A stretch of 64,000 bases of DNA from Pollenia angustigena (Eukaryota; Arthropoda; Insecta; Diptera; Polleniidae), in NCBI GenBank assembly GCA_930367215.1, contig OV884056.1:227903127-227967126 (forward strand). Reading direction: 5' to 3'. Below the pieces are notes generated by a model. The model was given only the letters and a program-made list of their open reading frames with translations, had not been told where the DNA came from and did no database searches. Positions 21,160 to 33,128 of the stretch are shown here, one piece after another (the stretch's first letter is position 1; every line of letters starts with the position of its first letter). Position numbers and translations under genes: made by a program.

Positions 21160-22185
21160 TTAATTGCTTAAGATATTTCCAAGGCTTTTGACAAAGTCTG
21201 GCATGATGCACGCTTGTCAGAACTTGTTGCATTTGATGCGGCAACAATTTCTGTCGATTATATCGAGCTTTCTCAGTGATCGCACTATACGAGTTGTTAT
21301 AGATGGGGATTCGTCAGACAAGTTCAAGATTCGTTCAGGAGTGTCCCAAGTTCAAACTTCCAACCCTATCTACTATTTTGCAGATGACAGCAACCTTTGA
21401 CATTCGTATTTCTCTGGCTATATATGCGCTTTTCTAGAAAACGTAGTATTTTAAATAACTATAAACTCGGTGACTATAAAATCGAGATAGTTGACACAAT
21501 TATGGATCTTGGCATCTTACTGGATGCAAAATTGGATTTTATTCAACACATAACAATGACTGTCAACAGGGCTCGTTGTACTCTGGCTTTTATTAAACGT
21601 TGGGCGAAGGAATTCCAGGATACTTTCGTCACTAAACAACTTTACACATCTCTCGTTAGACCAATCTTGGAATACGGCTCGATTGTATGGGATCCACATT
21701 ATATGGTTCATAGTGATCATATTGAATCCATTCAAAAACAATTCTTGCTTTTTTGCCTGAGAGATACATATCGAGGATATGATAATCTCCCCTCATATTC
21801 TACAAGATTATCTTTAATACGTTTGCCAACACTGAAAAGTCGCAGAGTTATGCTAAATGTCTCATTTGTAATTAACTTAATAAATGGAAAAGTATGCTCG
21901 AATTTTTTATTAAGTAGTTTATCATTTAACATTCCACGACGTACGGTACGGTACTATAATCCCTTATTTATAAAAACTTTCCGAACTAACTATGCTATGG
22001 CAGACCCATTTAGAAAACTGTGTTGTTGCTTCAATGAAATGTTTGAATTTATTGATTTTTCTCTGGATTTAAATATTGTTAAACGTAATATTATACTTAA
22101 GTTAAATACTCATTTGTATTAGGCTGTAAGGATTTATCCATAGACCTAATTATATATTAAATAAATAAATAAATAAAAAAATAAA
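21160..22185 (+). pseudogene. Non-LTR retrotransposon (jockey-like) reverse transcriptase, 5'-truncated
   Basis: This is the 3' half of a LINE ORF2. From 21172 the frame gives DISKAFDKVWHDARLSEL (RT palm strand with the first catalytic Asp). After a frame shift near 21260 comes SFLSDRTIRVVIDGDSSDKF and RSGVSQ. It then jumps directly to TSNPIYYFADDSNL, the catalytic ADD motif; about 25 residues normally between GVPQ and the ADD block are deleted. After another frame change at ~21397 a 241-codon frame runs intact through LGILLDAKLDFIQHI, YTSLVRPILEYGSIVWDPHY, IESIQKQFLLFCLRD and VKRNIILKLNTHLY to the stop at 22122. A 3' tail of TAAA repeats lies at 22157-22185. The order fits jockey-superfamily LINEs. 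The copy is dead. Confidence 0.88.
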
Positions 22186-22765
22186 TATACACCAAGCGTA
22201 TACGATGTTGGTGCTATGAGGCAAAACATGAATGGTAGGCTTTGTCGAGACCTTGATAAAATCTCGAAATGGAGTCATGCCTATTGGGGCAATTTTAATG
22301 CCCGAAAGACCCAATATTGCATTCTGATATATAAATGCGCAACGGATCAAGGTGCCTCATCTGTACATATTGCTGGAATAGTTATTGAGTAATCAGAATC
22401 TTTGAATATGAAAACACAATGTGATGTCGATGGACAAAATATGCCTGTATTCGAGTTGTCGAAAGTAGCATTCAAGTTCCTCGGTTTTTTAAAACGGCGT
22501 AAGAGATACTTCACTCCATCTGATCTCCTTACTATTTATATCACCTATATCTTACCGCGAATGAACTCCACAACTCCCATGTGTGGGCCGATGCTTCAGA
22601 GTATATTTTGAAGTTTCTCGACCGCGTGCAGGAGATGGTGAAGGTTTTCTATTTACTTCCTTCTAACCACCTTCCTATAAATTATTTTCCTAGTTCCAGT
22701 ACAATACAATGCATTAGTAGGCGTCATTCCCAGAGAGCTGGTCCAAGCAAAAAAAAGACGAAACA
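22186..22765 (+). pseudogene. Second non-LTR RT fragment (thumb/connection region)
   Basis: Starting right after the TAAA tail of the previous LINE, one frame reads RLCRDLDKISKWSHAYWGNF, NARKTQYCILIYKC, then a stop and frame change to FELSKVAFKFLGFLKRRKRY, FTPSDLLTIYITYILPRMNS. After another frame change it gives FLDRVQEMVKVFYL. This order (L-x-D-L-x-x-I-x-x-W, FNA-x-KTQ, LGFLKR, FTPSDLLTIY-x-TYI, LDRVQ) is characteristic of the region after the RT catalytic motif in insect non-LTR elements. At least three frame disruptions are present. It is a different element from the one at 21160, and no RT core upstream is preserved. Confidence 0.75.
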
Positions 22766-24393
22766 TAAAATTTAAGATAATTTGGTATAGTTATTTAAAA
22801 ACAAAAAATTTATTACAGAAATATAGAAAAGAGATAAATATACAAGCAAATTGCAAAAAGAAGCAATGGCTGATTTATTGAAATTAATCAAGGCTTTGCT
22901 TGTGGTTTTAGCAGAGATAAAAAATTTTGGGAATATTTGGCATTGACTCTAAAAGGTTTTGCGCCGCCCTTAAAAGATGCCAGTGGGTAGAGAAAGCTAA
23001 AGCTTTTTTAGAAAAATTTTGTTAACGCAAGCATTTATTTACAGTTTACAGAGGCATTGTAAAAGAGAAACTGTCGAAGAAAAGACAACTTTTAAGTGGA
23101 ATAGGTGGAGGTCCGTCCGTCAATATTCACATTTAAATCCTTACAAGCACTATGCTGGTAACTCCCTTCTGCAAAAACCCTTAAACAAGCAGAAAGTTTG
23201 TCTTTAGGCGAAAAGACAAAATGTAATAAAATGCTTGCAAAATTATTATGAGTCCGCTTTGCTGAAATCGGTGAAAATCCCTAGTTAAAGTTATAAAAAT
23301 AATCATGAATATTTAAATGAAAGAATTGGCTTTACACACCTAAATCTTTTAATTACTTATTTAAACATTTGTTTAGTTTATAACTTCAACAAATAAATAT
23401 AAACTCGGTGTTAAATTTAAAGAACATTAAATCCAATTATAATATTACTCTCAATGCAATTTCTGTCCTCTGGGGTTTACTTTCTTAATGTTGCACATTT
23501 CTGTTGCATGTTGTTATTTCTTTTTTTTGTTTATTTTATTTTTATTTCTTCATTATTTTATTTTGAAAAAGAAAATTCACTTTAGTATACTTACTCGTTA
23601 AATTTCTTTTACTTTTTATAATATTTTATTTAGTTTGTTTTAGTTTATTTTCTGTTTATTTTTTTCCTTCTTTTTTCGATGAACAACTGCTTGTTCAACA
23701 GAAAATGCATTTTATATTTATTGTAACATTAAATTCCACCATTTTTAATATAAAGTGCCGAACTGAACAAAACTTTATAAAAAAAAACAGAGGGATACTT
23801 GTGCAAATAAAAAAAAAACAATTCAACAATGACATTTATGGTTTGTTCACACATATTTTCGGTTCACTAACACTTTGTGTGGGGCTGTGTGAGTGTGTGT
23901 GCAAGTTACTCTTTAAAACATTGTATGTATGTTTGTATAAGTGTTAACTTTACAATAACAACAAGAAAAATATTTACTGCATTAAAATTATTGCACAGTT
24001 ATAATGTTAAAATTATTTTAAAAAAACCCCCCGTTCCATTTAGAGAAACAAATAATTAATGTCAATCCTAAAAGTGATCGAAAATTTCAGGCAGGGCTGT
24101 GGTGTCGTCAATAAATAGTTCTTACTCCGACTCCGACTCCATCCGCTGAAATTTTTTAAGCACGACTCCGACTTCAACTCCTACTCTAACCTTGATGCTA
24201 AATGTGTATGAGACTGGTGTTTATTTGACTTAAAACTCTCTTTTTTAATGCAGTAGTTTTAAAATGGTTTACTATAGCAAGAAAATGATTCTGAAAAATT
24301 TCAAATCGATACTTTAATTCCTACACGTGCCGCATTGAGCTTTAATATGGTTATTTCCATATGTAACGTAGACTGGTCCTTATTTTTAGACTT
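22766..24393. other. No gene recognised
   Basis: Bases 22860-23210 have a slightly higher GC content with a 62-codon plus frame (KWNRWRSVRQYSHLNPYKHY) and could be a decayed coding fragment I do not recognise. The rest is AT-rich with GTGTGTGAGTGTGTGTG at ~23880-23900. Positions 24105-24190 contain a GACTCCGACTCC run resembling one at 25530-25620 on the other side of the next repeat. Confidence 0.4.
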
Positions 24394-25471
24394 AACAAGT
24401 TAGAGTGCAATATTCGGCTGTGCCGAATCTTTGATACCCTCCACCGACAGTTTGAATGTTTAAGGAGTAATATCTGTATGATGTTATTATTATCTTAAAC
24501 TGTGACGATTTGTTATTAATTATAGTTTTAGGCGTACTAAACTGTTTTCCGGTAGTAGGGTTTATATGGGGCCTAAGGTAAATTATAAACCGATCGTCAC
24601 GAAATTTCACAGTGTTAATTCTAGTCCTAAAAAACTGTGACGTACCAAATTTTGTTACGCTAGCGTTATTTTTTACGGTGTTAGGCGTACTGAACTGTTT
24701 TCCGGGAGTAGTGTTTATATGGGGCTTAGGGTAAATTATGGACGGATCTTCATGAAATTTAACAGCGTGATTTTCAGTCAAATAAAACAAATTTTTGCAA
24801 AATCTTATCTCATTCCGTGCATTGTTCCAGCATTTATGTTAGTTTTTGTAACAAAATTATCAATTAGAACAATTTTTGATTTTTAGTTGAACTGTTAATT
24901 TTAAATTTTTGATATTCTTTAATTTGGCTTGAGCTCATCAAATTTAATTTTCATTAAATTATTTTCACTGAGGGAAGGAATTTTACAACTTGGAATTTTT
25001 ATTAAAATCCCAGCTCAGCCAAGAAAAATTATCAATAAATTTTAATAAAAATTCCAAGTTGTAAAATTCCTTCCCTCATTGAAAATAATTTAATGAAAAT
25101 TAAATTTGATGAACTCAAGCCTAATTAAAGAATATCAAAAATTAAAAATTATCAATTTTTTTAGGTGGTGGTTCCACTTTTTGATTCATAGCTCTAGTCC
25201 TACTGAACCGATTTTGCTGGATTTCAATCCCAAACTGCTTACGATAACTACAAGCTATTTGGCACCAAGTTTGTTCATTTCTTTTGAGTTGTTCGAAAGT
25301 GAGCGTGTTTTCAACAGACGGACAGATGGACATGGCTAAATCGACTTAGAAGTACTCAAGGACCCAGAATATATATACTTTATGGGGTCTGAGATGAATA
25401 ATAAAAAAGTTTCACTCGGAATGACAAACTTAATATACCCTCTTCACAACTAATTGTGGTGGAGGGTATAC
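24394..25471 (-). mobile_element. Hairpin-ended DINE-like repeat, family M copy A, with SINE inside
   Basis: On plus it starts AACAAGTTAGAGTGCAATAT followed by the hairpin TTCGGCTGTGCCGAA and GATACCCTCCACC, and ends ACTAATTGTGGTGGAGGGTA. It carries two ~153-bp central repeats (each with TTTTCCGG...TATATGGGGCCT). A mini-me-like block (GACGGACAGATGGACATGG) then sits next to an ATATATACTTTAT stretch. A SINE-like insert (24866-25144) interrupts it. It has no coding capacity. It is flanked on both sides by CGACTCCGAC-type simple sequence. Confidence 0.7.
24866..25144 (-). mobile_element. Palindromic SINE-family insert with 13-bp target duplication
   Basis: AAAATTATCAATT at 24853-24865 and 25145-25157 flanks the insert, and other family M copies show this sequence once at the same place. 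The body is an inverted duplication around ~25010: ATTTTACAACTTGGAATTTT on one side and AAAATTCCAAGTTGTAAAAT on the other. The left 50 bp match, on the minus strand, the tail of the SINEs at 15264 and 37169 (ACTAAAAATCAAAAA, AGTTCAAC). The tRNA part is essentially lost. Confidence 0.65.
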
Positions 25472-26507
25472 AAATGTTTAAAACAGACCCTCTAAAAATT
25501 TTTTATTTTAAAAAAAATTAGAAAATTTTGAAATCGGAGTCGCAAGTTTTTTTGGGTACTTCGACTACGACTCCGGTACAAAAACCTCAACTCGGACTCT
25601 TCAATTCCGACTCCACAGCTCTGATTTCAGGACATATACAAGTTTTCGAAAAAATAAGTAAATTTTATGTTTTTCTGTGATAAATCGCTTTAATTTAAAC
25701 ATGAGATAGTGAGCCACAAAGTTAAAAGTACAAGAGGACAATTGATTTAACAATTCATTTGGCGTTTTATGAGAAGAATTATACTGATTGTATCAATGCA
25801 TGTCCTTGGAAAAACATGCATTCAAACAATGCATTCATGCAAATGGTAAATTTCATATCATAATGCGCCAAAAGAACTGTAAGAATCAATTGTCATCACG
25901 TATTTTTAATTTTGTAACGAACGAGTTTTGCAACTCACATATTTTTAGTAGAAGTTAAAACGAATCATCAATTTATGGAAAGACGACCAGCAGGAATAAA
26001 GAAAGTTGCTGCTGCGATGACAATTTCTTGATTCGCTCTTTGCTTAGTGGTAGTTTTAGTTGATGTTATTCAATTGATCCAGAGAAAAAATCGTTTATCT
26101 AAATCGTCTGAAGCTAGAGAAGCTATCGCTCCCCAGGCTGCGAAGGTAATCCGTTCGCGATTAATATGTCTGGGGAACTTAAGCGTTTATCCATGAACCA
26201 ATGGGTACAGTGACGCGTCTCTATATCCTTAATTTTCGAAAAAAAATGCAGTTTTACAAAGAATAGATTTTCAGTAGGAAATTATCATTGCAAGTCTTCT
26301 TAATATTAATGCAATTTTACGTTATGATGTCTGATCTAAGAGTTCGTTGGGAACAGACATATTTTTTAATTCCTCGAAAAATTTAAACTGTAAGTGCTTA
26401 ATTAACCTTTACATAAATTGATATTAAAAAATAAATCAAAAGACTAATGGAAGCAATAAAGTAAATTTTATTTAATACAAACTTAAATAGCGCAAAGTGT
26501 TTAATAA
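25472..26507. other. No gene recognised
   Basis: CGACTCC-type simple repeat at 25530-25620. Around 25975-26205 a plus frame reads MERRPAGIKKVAAAMTIS, stop, then about 54 open codons including RKNRLSKSSEAREAIAPQAA. I do not recognise it, and it may be a decayed element. The rest is AT-rich. Confidence 0.35.
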
Positions 26508-27646
26508 AAACAAGTAAAAGTGCTATATTCGACTATATCGAACTTTATATACCCTTCACCATGGTGCAATAAGAACAGAAAGCTATATAAACAACGTTCT
26601 TTAGATATGAATATATACATACATATAATTTGTGCCACAAGCACTTCTCCAATCCCGCACACATTTTGTCGGATGGTGTGTATTGATAACCAAGATGCTT
26701 TTACCTATTTTCAAAACGTTGGCTGTTTCCGTTCTCTAGATATACAGAAATCTATAAAGTCTTTTTACGGAAGGGACCGCGCTAACTTTTCCAATCCCGT
26801 CCATATATAAAGAGAGGTTGTGTATTGATAGCCCAGCCACACCCAGAGAAAAAACATGTTTAAATATGGTCACCTCCAACCAAACTATTTTTAAAGAAAA
26901 TTTTAAACATATTTTGTTTATTATAACCATATTATTGTCAGCGATAACCATATTATGGTTAAATTAGGCCTCCATCAAGAAGCTCCAATCATATTATTGT
27001 TGCCTCCGAACATGATATTGTTAATAATAACTATAATATGTTTAACACTTATAATAGCATGGTTGGGTTTTAACCATAGCATGTTGCTCTTGGAAAAGAG
27101 GAAAATCCTATTGTAAATTAAAAAACTAATTATTATCATATTTAACCATAACATTTTTAGAGGCAACCATAATATGGTTATGGGTTCTTTATGGAGGACT
27201 TATTTAACCATAATATGGTTGTCGGTGACAATTATATGGTTATATTAACCATAATATGTTTAAAATTTTTTTTTTTTAATTTGTTTGGAGGTGACCATAT
27301 TTAAACATATTTTTTCTCTACGTGCATGTGTACCAAATTTGGACAATTTTTCTCTTACTTTTTATCTGAAACCTATTATAATCTATTTGTATTATATTAA
27401 ATCTATTTTGTGCCGCACCCAGTTCTCCACTCCCGCCTACGTTTTGTCGGATGTTGTCTATTGATAACGTAGATGCTTGTACCTTATTTGGAATCTTTGG
27501 CTCTTGCCATTCTTTAGATATACGGCATTGATTTGTGGTCAGTACCATCTCAATTTTCCATCATTGGTCTAGAAACAATATTTTAAGGTGTTACAAGCAT
27601 CAGCACAAACGCAAGATACTCTCTCCACTGTTGTGGCGTAAGTATA
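26508..27646 (-). mobile_element. Hairpin-ended DINE-like repeat, family H, with nested fold-back element
   Basis: Starts AACAAGTAAAAGTGCTATAT and the hairpin TTCGACTATATCGAA, then TATACCCTTCACC. It ends with CCACTGTTGTGGCGTAAGTA. Sub-repeats contain CCAATCCCG, TTTTGTCGGATG and TATTGATAAC phrases. It shares end architecture with families G and M but little internal sequence. Interrupted by the element at 26840-27324. A fragment of the same family lies at 35590-35720. Confidence 0.6.
26840..27324. mobile_element. Fold-back element with repeated AACCATAATATGGTT palindromes, copy 1
   Basis: The ends are CACCCAGAGAAAAAACATG and, reversed, CACGTAGAGAAAAAATATG, extended by TTTAAATATGGTCACCTCC in both arms. 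The interior is built from AACCATATTATTG, ACCATAATATGGTT and AACCATAGCATG units in both orientations, so a transcript would fold into a branched hairpin. It is 485 bp and non-coding. The same structure occurs at 29562-30017. Confidence 0.7.
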
Positions 27647-29561
27647 AAAATGCAATCGTAAATATATAACAAGTCAAAAATTGTTTCTACCTTTTTTATA
27701 GTTACAATTACTTTTATTAAGTCTTACAACATTTCTTTTTAAAGTAGTCTCTTTCTTTAACCATTGTATTCGTTAGTTTCTGTTATTATTTGATGACTTA
27801 TTTTGTAAAACACACTTGAGTGTCAAGTTGAATTTCCTGCTTTCACATATTCAAGTCTAAGAACAAATACTTCCGGTAACCAAAAACATAGAATAATTTA
27901 AAAAAAAATATGTTTGTGTACACATCTACCCAATAAACCATGCGATATTGCACAGTGTTGTTGTGAGGATGGCCATAAATGATTAAACAAACAAAGTGAA
28001 AATGGAAATCCTGGGTCATGTGTTATTGGAAGGGCTTTACCATAAAAAAATCAGAGTAATAAAGTAATATTATTTGAATGGGTTTCTATAGTTCTAAAAA
28101 TCGTTTGTATAAATATGCCAACATAAATATCGAATGGCATAAGGCTTTGCACTTTTCGCCCCTTATAAATCGACAGTGTTGATAGTGCCCTCTAAAATAC
28201 TTAAAGTCGGTTTATATACGACTGCGACGATTGGCTCAAAGAGCAACAAAGCTACGTGAAATTTGCAAAAACTCAGAAAAGTATGCAAAAATAGCGAAAA
28301 ATCTCAAAAATGTTTAATATATCAACAAATCCACAAAAATTGGTTAAGAGTCTCTAAAACTATAAGGATTGGAAAATAATCGTCAAAAATTGCTAAGTTA
28401 TCGGGAAATCGAAAAAAATTGTTAACAGTGGCACGATAAAAAATTCTAATATTTATTAAAACCGTTAAAGCTGTAAAGAATCAGAAAACTTACAGGAAAA
28501 AATCACTTCTATCGCGAACATGCTAAGATTCGCAAAAAAAATGGAAAATTGGAAACAAACCTTAAAATATATTTGAAATCGCTAAATCGGTTAAAAAAAG
28601 GGTCAAAAAGTTACGTAAAAAAAATATTGGAAAAAAAGATATCGTAACGATATCGTTTTAGATAATAGAACCTAATATTATAACGGCCGTAAAATATTAT
28701 ATCGTTTTCGCTATCATATCATTCTGTGGGTTATTGGGTGTAAAAAAAGCAACTTGTCATGAGTTTGAAAAAAAAACAGCCAACAAATAATAAAAGGAAA
28801 CTTGTTAGAATGAAGAATTACTTACTGCATACCAGTCGTCACTTTAATGCCCTTATGTTTAGTACTAGGAAGAGTGACAGAGAGAGAAATGGAATTAGTA
28901 TGGGCAAGTGAAAATGTTTCATTTAAGTACAAAAATTAAAAAAAAAAAAAAGTTGTATAATATGTTTTTTCATATATACATACATAATAGATATTCTTTA
29001 AAAAAAAATTAAAGGAAATAAATGCTAATTTCAATTAAAAAAGTTTTGTTGGTTAAACTTATAACAATTTTTGTAAACTTATTAAAAACTTATTTTCAAA
29101 CAACATCAATACTCTCTAACCACCATTTACAGCAATTTTTTTAAGTGCCTAGTTTGTTAGATAACTAAAATAATTTTTTTTTTATTTTTGGTTATTGTTT
29201 GCAAATCAATTTAAAAGTTTGAACAATATTGAAAGCAATTATGAATATTTTAAATGTATACAAATTAGTATAAAATAACCAAAGAATTTGAAACAGCGAC
29301 GTAGTTGAGTTGAGTCAAGTGAATTCCTTATTTAAATCCCGCTTCTTAATACATGTGGTCTTCTTCAAAATGCATATACATATTTTTATTGTAGAATTTT
29401 ATATTCTTAATCAAAAACAGAAATGGTCTCCTTGTCTTTTTGTCTGTAACACCTTTCTAAACATACACATATTATGGATCCCAGTCCATTCTTCTGACTA
29501 CAATAAATGGTCTGCGAGATAAGACAAAGCAAAGATTTTTCTAAAATAATCGGACTATTCA
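27647..29561. other. No gene seen; A-rich reiterated sequence and AACGATATCGTT motifs
   Basis: Bases 28220-28620 are A-rich with loosely repeated TCGCAAAAA / AAAATTGCTAA phrases. Bases 28635-28735 have ACGATATCGTTTT motifs like those at 31255-31320, probably TE subterminal repeats. No coding frame has recognisable content. Confidence 0.4.
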
Positions 29562-30017
29562 TACAGAGAAAGAACATGTTTAAATATGTTCAACTCCAAC
29601 AAAAAAATTTTTAAAGAAAATTGTAAACATGTTATGTTTAATTTAACCATATTATTGTCACCTACAACCATATCATTGTTGAATTAGTTGAAGAAGCTAC
29701 AACCATGTTATGGTTGCCTCTAGACATGTTATGGTTAAATATGACAATAATAAGTTTTAAAATAAACAATTCTATGTTCCTCTTTTCGAAGAGCAACATG
29801 CTATGGTTGAAAATCAACCAAGATATTATAAGTGTTAAACATGTTTAAGTTATTTTTAACCATAACATGTTCGGAGGCAACTATAAGGACTAATTCAACC
29901 AAAATATGGTTGTAGGTGGCAATTATACGGTTAACTGAAACATAATATGTTTAAAATGTTCTTTAAAAATAGTTTTGTTGGAGGTGACCATATTTAAATC
30001 TGTTTTTTCTCTGGGTG
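29562..30017. mobile_element. Fold-back element with AACCAT-palindromes, copy 2
   Basis: Begins ACAGAGAAAGAACATG and ends TTTTTTCTCTGGGTG. The interior resembles 26840-27324 (AACCATATTATTGTCACCT, AACCATGTTATGGTTG, GGAGGTGACCATATTTAAA) but is clearly diverged. No target duplication is evident. Confidence 0.7.
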
Positions 30018-30224
30018 TTCCCAGCAAAAACTTTCATTGCAAAGTCATTCGCTAATAAGCTTATATTACTACTCTTCACTACTTATACATTGACATTTTA
30101 ACTCATTATTTAAACACGGTGATGTCATTGTAGGCAAGTATTTGCCACCCTCGCTTACAAATAGGGAGTTTAATAAGTCATTACCACATTCGCTTACAAA
30201 TAGGTACTTCACATTGGTATCAAC

Positions 30225-31131
30225 TAGAGGTCTGCTTTGAATAATTCACTTGTTTGCCTTTATTTAAAGTGCACAACATTTACTCAAATATTTAACATTC
30301 AAAAATATAAGAAAAGAGTAAACCATATACAAAAATAAGAGAGAATGAATTGAAGCACAGCCGCGAATAACGTTTTAAGTTACAAAATAATAATTTTTCA
30401 GGAGAGCAAAAAAACGTTTTTTGATAGGCAGCATTATTTGTTTTAAAAATTTTTTTTTTCTATTATTAAAAATAATGATAATAAAACCTTTAATGCAAAA
30501 GGCTTTTAAAACATTATTCCGCACTGCAAAGCCATTTCGGTTTCATCATTTTGTTAGTAACTTGCAATGTTCTTCCACTGGCTGACACTTTGTACGCCAT
30601 TTTGAAGGCGTTAAGGTGCATAGTTTTTGTTGATTTGATGTTTAAACTGTGTAAGAAGTGAATGTAAAAAGTCATCTGCAAAAAAACAGTTTTTGCAAAA
30701 TGTGGCGTTTACAACGTTATTCGCGGCTGTGCTTCAATTGAATAAAATACTTGTTTACTGTAAATGAATTTGAGAGTCATTCATAAATAACAAAACAGTG
30801 GAATAACCCGTTAATTTTTGAATTATTGAATGTCCATACATTTATTTGAATAAATTGACATAATATGTGTGTAAGCTTGTGGCTTCTTTTATTTGTAAGA
30901 GTTAAGCTTACACATACATACGTAATGTGTAGGTACAGAAATTTTACATTCAAATTATATTTGAATATTTCATTCATTTGACTTGAGTTGACTGAATTGA
31001 ATGAGTTTTTATTCGTTTTGTATTTGGTTATTCTTTCATTTGTTTCTTTATTATTGGGTGCTCGACACATTGTAGTTAAAAAACATATGAGTGTGTTGAA
31101 ATTGGTTTTTATTTATTCTTGCAGACCTCTA
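30225..31131. mobile_element. hAT-type element, 907 bp, perfect 8-bp target duplication
   Basis: GTATCAAC at 30217-30224 and 31132-31139 flanks ends TAGAGGTCTGC and, in inverse, GCAGACCTCTA. A perfect 8-bp duplication with a TAG-starting end fits hAT. It has no transposase. The minus-strand frame at 30777-31070 is not recognisable. A second inverted-repeat element is nested at 30349-30739. Confidence 0.8.
30349..30739. mobile_element. Nested element with 28-bp perfect inverted ends
   Basis: The left end AATTGAAGCACAGCCGCGAA (then TAACGTT) is mirrored exactly by TTCGCGGCTGTGCTTCAATT at the right, preceded by AACGTTA. AATT at the outermost bases could be part of the TIR or a target duplication. 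The 390-bp element is non-coding. Confidence 0.75.
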
Positions 31132-31239
31132 GTATCAACAAACCTGAATTTGTCAAACAAATTGTATTCTTAATTTAATTTACTTTCTAATGCAAAATTT
31201 AACTATCCTGCATTAAGGACGTATTCATATCCAATAAGC

Positions 31240-32400
31240 CAGAGAACGATAAGATGGCAAAAACGATATGATATTTTCATGGAAAAACGATATTGTATAA
31301 CGATATCGTTGTACCGATAGTCATTAAAGCATAAAATATGCATTAAAAAATCCAATATGTGCACTAAAAAAATAAAAAATATGCACTAAAAACTGAAAAA
31401 AAAATCCATAAATAATCGTTTTTTAATTTTACTAAAAACAAAAATAAAACTGGGAATTTAGCATGTCATACGAAGATCGTATTAATAATAAACTTTGTAT
31501 TCCCGAAAATAACTTTGAAAATAAATAAAATTTAATCTATTATATCTTTAAAAACTTAAATAACTACATATAATTTTTTAATTTTTAAAAGTAAAACTTT
31601 GGCTTGTACTTGAAGAATGCCAGGAAAAACTTGTTTGCAGATCCCACTTTGTTTCCAGATCAGATCAAAAATATTTGAAATTTATTTGTTTTATTGAGAT
31701 CCTTAATTTTTTTTTTTTTTGCAAAACGTTTTGGATTTTTTTCTGATTTGTCGGGCTATTCTTCTTTCCCCATTGTAAATTTTACTTTTTGCAATATCAA
31801 TTAATTTGACTTGAGTATTAAGTGAACTCAATCCCTCCTTATCAGTAATTGTTTCACGAATATATCCGAAATTGGAAAATTCAAATGCTAATTGACTACT
31901 GATGTTATTTAAATTTAATATTTCTTTTCCTTTTTTTAATTGCACAATCATCGGCAAGTTCTTCAAACATTCTTAAATTACTCGAAAATTTTTTGAATAG
32001 AATTCTGAAGCATCTAGCCAGGCTCCCATTTTGTTACTACTGGCTGCGGTGGAAGGTGAATCAAGGAAAACATTTCATTAAAAATTGCAATATAGCAAGT
32101 AATTTGTCACCCATTGGAAGCCTTAACAATGTAAGGTGCTGCATCGGTTTAAAACAGAAGGATCTCTTGTCGAAATCTTGAAAATCTTGTTTTTAAATCA
32201 AAGCTCCAAAAGAATTTATGTATTGAATTTAAGATTTTTTTGGAAGGTTTTTTGTGTATTTAAACATTTTTTTAAGAACTTTTTTATAATATGGAAATTA
32301 AAAAATCCCTCAAAAATGCCAAAATATGCATTTAAAACCTAAATATGCATTTTCACCAAAATATGCAACAATATGCAAAAACAAATCGATGCCATTTTAA
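31240..32400 (-). mobile_element. hAT element remnant with ATATGCA subterminal repeats
   Basis: Both sides carry clusters of AATATGCA and ATATGCACTAAAA motifs (31335-31395; 32310-32370), typical hAT subterminal repeats. A transposase remnant on the minus strand lies between them. AACGATATCGTT motifs at 31255-31320 may be additional terminal sequence. Exact ends and target duplication are not resolved. The block 31440-31520 is shared with repeat R at 14690-14770. Confidence 0.5.
31703..32075 (-). pseudogene. hAT transposase C-terminal fragment
   Basis: Minus-strand frames read NKMGAWLDASEFYSKNFRVI, a stop, then CLKNLPMIVQLKKGKEILNL and NNISSQLAFEFSNFGYIRET, ending in a lysine-rich tail at 31706. 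The block R/K-W/M-G-x-W-L-x-A-x-x-Y and the following helical region with an SNF turn resemble the part of insect hAT transposases that precedes the last catalytic Glu. The N-terminal half and the Asp-bearing region are missing. There is one in-frame stop. Identification rests on pattern memory and a search of hAT proteins would settle it. Confidence 0.55.
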
Positions 32401-33128
32401 CGCAAATTTAATGATTCGGACAGATAATTAGTTGACATCGTTCTTAGACTATCGACAAAAAACATGCATTTGCATGGATGATACAAGATCGATATCATAT
32501 ATTATAATTTATATCACCTTTATCAAAATTTTTAATTTTAAAATACATATCAAAATCAATATCAATTCAGTATTAAATTTTTCATATTCCAATCTATTAC
32601 AAATTGTTCTTCATTTATAAGAAATAAAAAAAAAACAAATTGTAACAACAAATATTTAAAATCGACTTGTATTAGATTTGAAAAAATAAAACCTTAGATG
32701 CTTTTTATTATAAACTAATTATAAATTTCGTTAATCAGCTCATAAACAAGTACTTTTGTGTCAGATTATACATATTTCAGCCATTACTAAACCACTTCTA
32801 TGTAATGCAGATGGCATGAAGTAGTCATTGAAAAGTAACTTATTCAGTAATTGCAAGTCATTACCAAGTTTTTGTTGGGTTTTTATATAAAAGTCCATTT
32901 GGATTGAGGAGTTAAAAATGGACCTACTATTTTTCTACTCCCTATAGAAATATCCCACCAAAATAAGGGTTTTGACACTGAAAAGACCATAAAGGATAAT
33001 ATTGTCGGTATAATTAAGCGATTTAAAATGTGTGTTTAGTACAGAAAATCGCTCAAAATGATATTTTATTCAATTTATCCTTCATAAGACTTGAAACGAG
33101 CAAGATATGTGATCCTTCAGATTTTAAG
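32401..33128. other. No gene seen
   Basis: AT-rich sequence with no recognisable element. Confidence 0.4.

Noticed and set aside
22860..23210. Possible decayed host exon
   Set aside because: No splice sites or recognisable motif, several stops; left as unassigned sequence.
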